Part shown: in pieces, positions 5,458 to 6,912 of the stretch
Layout: each line of letters begins with the position of its first letter
How positions within the stretch are numbered: position 1 is the stretch's first letter
DNA from: DATFIX01 sp047617305
Lineage (GTDB): Archaea > Halobacteriota > Halobacteria > Halobacteriales > Natrialbaceae
Length of the DNA stretch: 6,912 bases
Assembly (NCBI GenBank): GCA_047617305.1
Contig: JBLGCL010000155.1
Location: 1 to 6,912, forward strand
Reading direction: 5' to 3'
Made by a program: the position numbers and the translations under genes
The notes under the pieces: model-generated
What the model was told of the DNA's origin: nothing
The model's database searches: none
Seen by the model: the letters and a program-made list of their open reading frames with translations, nothing else

Positions 5458-5479
5458 TGACATGTATTCTTCTATGTCA
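5458..5479. promoter_or_regulatory. Perfect dyad over the PadR transcription start (operator candidate)
   Basis: TGACAT at 5458-5463 and ATGTCA at 5474-5479 are exact reverse complements with a 10-base AT-rich spacer. The site begins seven bases after the TATA box and covers the predicted start of transcription and the start codon. A dimer bound here would block the polymerase, as expected for an autorepressor. Confidence 0.55.
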
Positions 5480-5824
5480 GAGGCACAGTCCATAACCGGC
5501 AGTTCTGGCATCGCACGCGAGCTCACGGCGTTCCAGAAGAACATCCTCGTGATCCTCGCCGAGGAGCCGATGTACGGCCTGGCGATCAAGCGCGAACTCG
5601 AGGAATACTACGGCAGCGAAGTCAACCACGGCCGCCTGTACCCCAACCTCGACGACCTGGTCGAGATGGGACTGGTCGAGAAGAGCGAACTGGACAAGCG
5701 GACCAACCAGTACGAGCTCACCGACGACGGCTTCGACGCCGTGCTCGACCAGCTCGAGTGGGAACTCTCGAAGATCGTGACCGACGAGAGTCGGAAGCAG
5801 CAGATCGAGTCGCTGATGGAATAG
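5474..5824 (+). CDS. PadR family winged-helix transcriptional regulator, RosR-like
   Basis: The 116-residue protein starts at the second in-frame ATG (5474), set by the TATA box 26 bases upstream; the earlier ATG at 5462 would lie before the predicted transcript start. After a short polar N-terminus, the winged helix-turn-helix spans about residues 16-85: AFQKNILVILAEEPMYGLAIKREL holds helices 1 and 2, VNHGRLYPNLDDLVEMGLV (50-68) is the PadR recognition-helix signature, and KRTNQYELTDDG (75-86) is the wing. The C-terminal helix (about 87-115) should mediate dimerisation. There is no effector domain and no cysteine. RosR of Halobacterium salinarum (VNG0258H), a PadR-type regulator of the oxidative stress response, maps near RNase HI (Vng0255C) as this gene does, so orthology is likely but inferred from family and synteny. 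It converges with the rnhA partner gene, stop codons 8 bp apart. Confidence 0.9.
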   Translation: MSEAQSITGSSGIARELTAFQKNILVILAEEPMYGLAIKRELEEYYGSEVNHGRLYPNLDDLVEMGLVEKSELDKRTNQYELTDDGFDAVLDQLEWELSKIVTDESRKQQIESLME

Positions 5825-5842
5825 CCGGGGGGTCAGTCCCGG
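5825..5842. terminator. Short hairpin at the convergent stop codons
   Basis: CCGGG at 5825-5829 pairs with CCCGG at 5838-5842 around an 8-base loop, directly after the PadR stop and overlapping the last codons of the opposite gene. The stem is only five pairs, so it is weak evidence for a terminator. Confidence 0.25.
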
Positions 5843-6393
5843 AGCGGTTCGGACCCGCCGGTTTTGTCGAACACGTGCTCCAGGGACTCCTCGATCACGG
5901 CGCGCTGTGCGTCCGACGGCCAGGCGTTGCGAGGGTAGTACTCGGCGAGGAACTCCTCGATTTCGTCCCGGGTGGCCGCCTCGACCCGTTTCGTGTAGTG
6001 GTTGCTCATGAAATCGGCGAACGCCTCGGCGTTGTCCCCGTGGACGTCGCCGTGTTCTTCCCGGACTGCAGCGGCGACCTCCCGGTTGTGGGCATCCGTC
6101 GCGTCCCACTCGTCGGGATCGCCGGGGCCGGAGAGCGACACTTCCACGGCGCGGTTCAGATCCTCGATCCGGTCGGTCCTGACGACGCCGCCGTCGTCGA
6201 TCCAGTCCTCCGGATAACACACGAGCGTCTCGCCGACGTCGTCGTTGCGGACCCGGGCGACGTAGCCGTGTTCCGTGAGGATCTCCGCCCGGCGTTCGCG
6301 ATAGGCGGCCCGTTCGTTGTCGTCGACCGCCCGACGGGCCAGTCGCGTCAGGCGTTCGACCTCCGCGACCGCGACGTCCGGGAGTTCACTCAT
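5833..6393 (-). CDS. rnhA operon protein (haloarchaeal conserved, DUF7108-like)
   Basis: This 186-residue acidic, soluble protein begins at ATG 6393, eight bases inside the end of RNase HI, so the two are translationally coupled. I recognise it as the protein that follows rnhA throughout Halobacteria and is often named 'rnhA operon protein'; no biochemical function is known to me. The N-terminal third (about 8-45) is predicted helical and charged (AEVERLTRLARRAVDDNERAAYRERRAEIL as one long amphipathic region). A central part contains YVARVRNDDVGETLVCYPEDW (44-64), a likely beta segment. The C-terminal part is helical, with FADFMSNHYTKRVEAAT (125-141) and EEFLAEYYPRNAWPSD (146-161). There is no signal peptide, membrane helix or recognisable catalytic motif. 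A structural or accessory role with RNase HI at RNA/DNA hybrids is an inference from gene order only. Confidence 0.82.
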   Translation of the reverse strand: MSELPDVAVAEVERLTRLARRAVDDNERAAYRERRAEILTEHGYVARVRNDDVGETLVCYPEDWIDDGGVVRTDRIEDLNRAVEVSLSGPGDPDEWDATDAHNREVAAAVREEHGDVHGDNAEAFADFMSNHYTKRVEAATRDEIEEFLAEYYPRNAWPSDAQRAVIEESLEHVFDKTGGSEPLRD

Positions 6394-6912
6394 CGTCGAG
6401 CGCCTCGTTCGCCAGCCTGTCGGCCCGCTCGTTCACTTCGCGGGGGACGTGTTCCAGGGTCCACTCGTCGAACGAGCCCAGCAGTTCGTGCACGGTGACG
6501 CGGCGCTCCCGGAGTCCCGGATCGTCCGCGTTCCAGGCACCGCGGACCTGCTTGACGACGAGTTCCGAGTCCCCCCGGACCTCGATTTCGTCGAACCCGT
6601 AGTCCCTGGCGGCCTCGAGCGCACGGATCAGCGCCTCGTACTCGGCCCGGTTGTTCGTGGCCTCGCCGATCCGCTCGCCGCCCTCCGCGACGATGCCGTC
6701 GCTGTTGACGATGACCCAGCCGACGGCCGCCGGCCCCGGATTCCCCCTGCAAGCGCCGTCGAAGTAGACGTGGGCGCGGCCGCCGTTCTCGCGCAGGAGC
6801 GCCTCGATGTCCCGGGGCCGATCGCCCTGGATCACCACCTTGTCCTCGTAGGCGATCGCCGTCGCACCGCCGCGCGTCGCGCGCCAGCGCTCGTGTTCAG
6901 TGTTCCCCTCGG
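6386..6912 (-). CDS. rnhA: Ribonuclease HI (5' end outside window)
   Basis: RNase HI cuts the RNA strand of RNA/DNA hybrids and clears R-loops and primers. All four catalytic carboxylates are visible. Numbered from the GTG codon at 6838 they are D27 in VYFDGACRGNPGP, E66 in EATNNRAEYEAL, D90 in VRGDSELVVKQVRG and D140 in VNERADRLANEAL. The basic protrusion of E. coli RNase HI is absent, as in other archaeal type 1 enzymes. The GTG at 6838 is not the true start: the same frame stays open for 24 more codons to the right edge (EGNTEHERWRAT..., then TAIAYEDKV), and that stretch looks like conserved protein. The enzyme therefore has an N-terminal extension, as I recall for the Halobacterium enzyme (Vng0255C), of which 174 residues in total are seen here. 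The TGA at 6386-6388 overlaps the next gene. Confidence 0.94.
   Translation of the reverse strand, partial: EGNTEHERWRATRGGATAIAYEDKVVIQGDRPRDIEALLRENGGRAHVYFDGACRGNPGPAAVGWVIVNSDGIVAEGGERIGEATNNRAEYEALIRALEAARDYGFDEIEVRGDSELVVKQVRGAWNADDPGLRERRVTVHELLGSFDEWTLEHVPREVNERADRLANEALDDE

Larger units (their letters stand above)
5146..5473. other. Gene-free divergent regulatory region, partly AT-rich and dyad-rich
   Basis: This stretch of 328 bases lies between the divergent ppa and PadR genes. The left third is GC-rich and carries a 7-bp inverted repeat at 5192-5226. The right part, 5281-5460, is about 48% GC by my count, far below the flanking genes. It contains an inverted repeat at 5261-5294, an imperfect dyad at 5305-5324, a tight palindrome at 5371-5383 and a TATA box at 5445-5451. 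The pentamer TTTCG/CGAAA occurs at least six times. A short plus-strand frame of 49 codons (5311-5460) exists but has no convincing support. The region could hold several transcription factor sites or a small RNA. Confidence 0.6.

Noticed and set aside
4585..5460. 291-codon plus-strand frame opposite ppa
   Set aside because: Antisense to ppa; Val/Leu/Arg rich reading of the reverse strand without any domain.
5311..5460. 49-codon plus-strand frame beginning MMVTNPGTC in the intergenic region
   Set aside because: Not acidic like other proteins here, no Shine-Dalgarno or convincing TATA box at the right distance, no motif, and it ends inside the PadR operator candidate. Translation evidence would be needed to revive it.
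5462..5473. Upstream ATG at 5462 as PadR start
   Set aside because: It lies only 14 bases from the TATA centre, before the predicted transcription start, so the ATG at 5474 is preferred.
5477..6220. Minus-strand frame opposite the PadR gene
   Set aside because: Antisense to the PadR reading and off-frame to the rnhA partner; no motif.
1..6912. tRNA, rRNA, CRISPR, insertion sequence, prophage or defence genes
   Set aside because: I scanned both strands by eye for repeat-spacer arrays, transposase or integrase motifs, terminal repeats and tRNA-like cloverleaf ends and saw none.

Overview
The window is chromosomal DNA from a haloarchaeon (class Halobacteria). Several things point there: high GC in the genes, strongly acidic proteins (aspartate and glutamate rich, lysine poor), archaeal-type promoters with TATA-like boxes a leaderless distance from start codons, and families largely restricted to Halobacteria (DUF5791, the 'rnhA operon protein', a CPxCG-type mini zinc ribbon, a RosR-like PadR protein). 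I cannot assign a genus. No rRNA, tRNA, CRISPR array, transposase or integrase is visible. This looks like conserved core chromosome, not an island.

Layout, left to right. (1) 1-401, minus: the N-terminal part of a GT-A glycosyltransferase resembling glucosyl-3-phosphoglycerate synthase, running off the left edge. (2) 453-1655, minus: a 12-helix MFS transporter. (3) 1748-1918, plus: a 56-residue zinc ribbon protein, divergent from the transporter. (4) A 10-bp-stem hairpin at 1952-1980 in the convergent gap. (5) 1986-5145, all minus: a tightly spaced run read in the order inorganic pyrophosphatase, DUF5791 protein, atypical SDR/NAD-dependent epimerase-like protein, membrane-anchored DHH-DHHA1 phosphoesterase. 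(6) 5146-5473: a 328-bp gene-free region whose right half is only about 48% GC and is rich in inverted repeats. (7) 5474-5824, plus: a PadR winged-helix regulator, probably the RosR orthologue. (8) 5833-6912, minus: RNase HI (5' end outside the window) followed by the overlapping 'rnhA operon protein'.

How the parts may fit together. The pyrophosphatase and the DHH phosphoesterase both hydrolyse phosphoanhydride or phosphodiester products of nucleotide metabolism, and they bracket two poorly characterised genes in one probable transcription unit. RNase HI removes RNA from RNA/DNA hybrids and is translationally coupled to its unknown partner. The PadR gene has a clear TATA box exactly a leaderless distance from its second Met codon. 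A perfect dyad, TGACAT-N10-ATGTCA, lies across the predicted transcription start, which suggests autoregulation. In Halobacterium salinarum the RNase HI (Vng0255C) and RosR (VNG0258H) locus tags are close together, which supports the RosR assignment by synteny.

The strongest leads are the PadR operator candidate, the dyad-rich AT-rich intergenic region, the N-terminal extension of RNase HI that resembles the TBP-like domain of RNase HIII, and the membrane-anchored DHH enzyme co-located with pyrophosphatase. I saw no clear evidence of a wholly new system.
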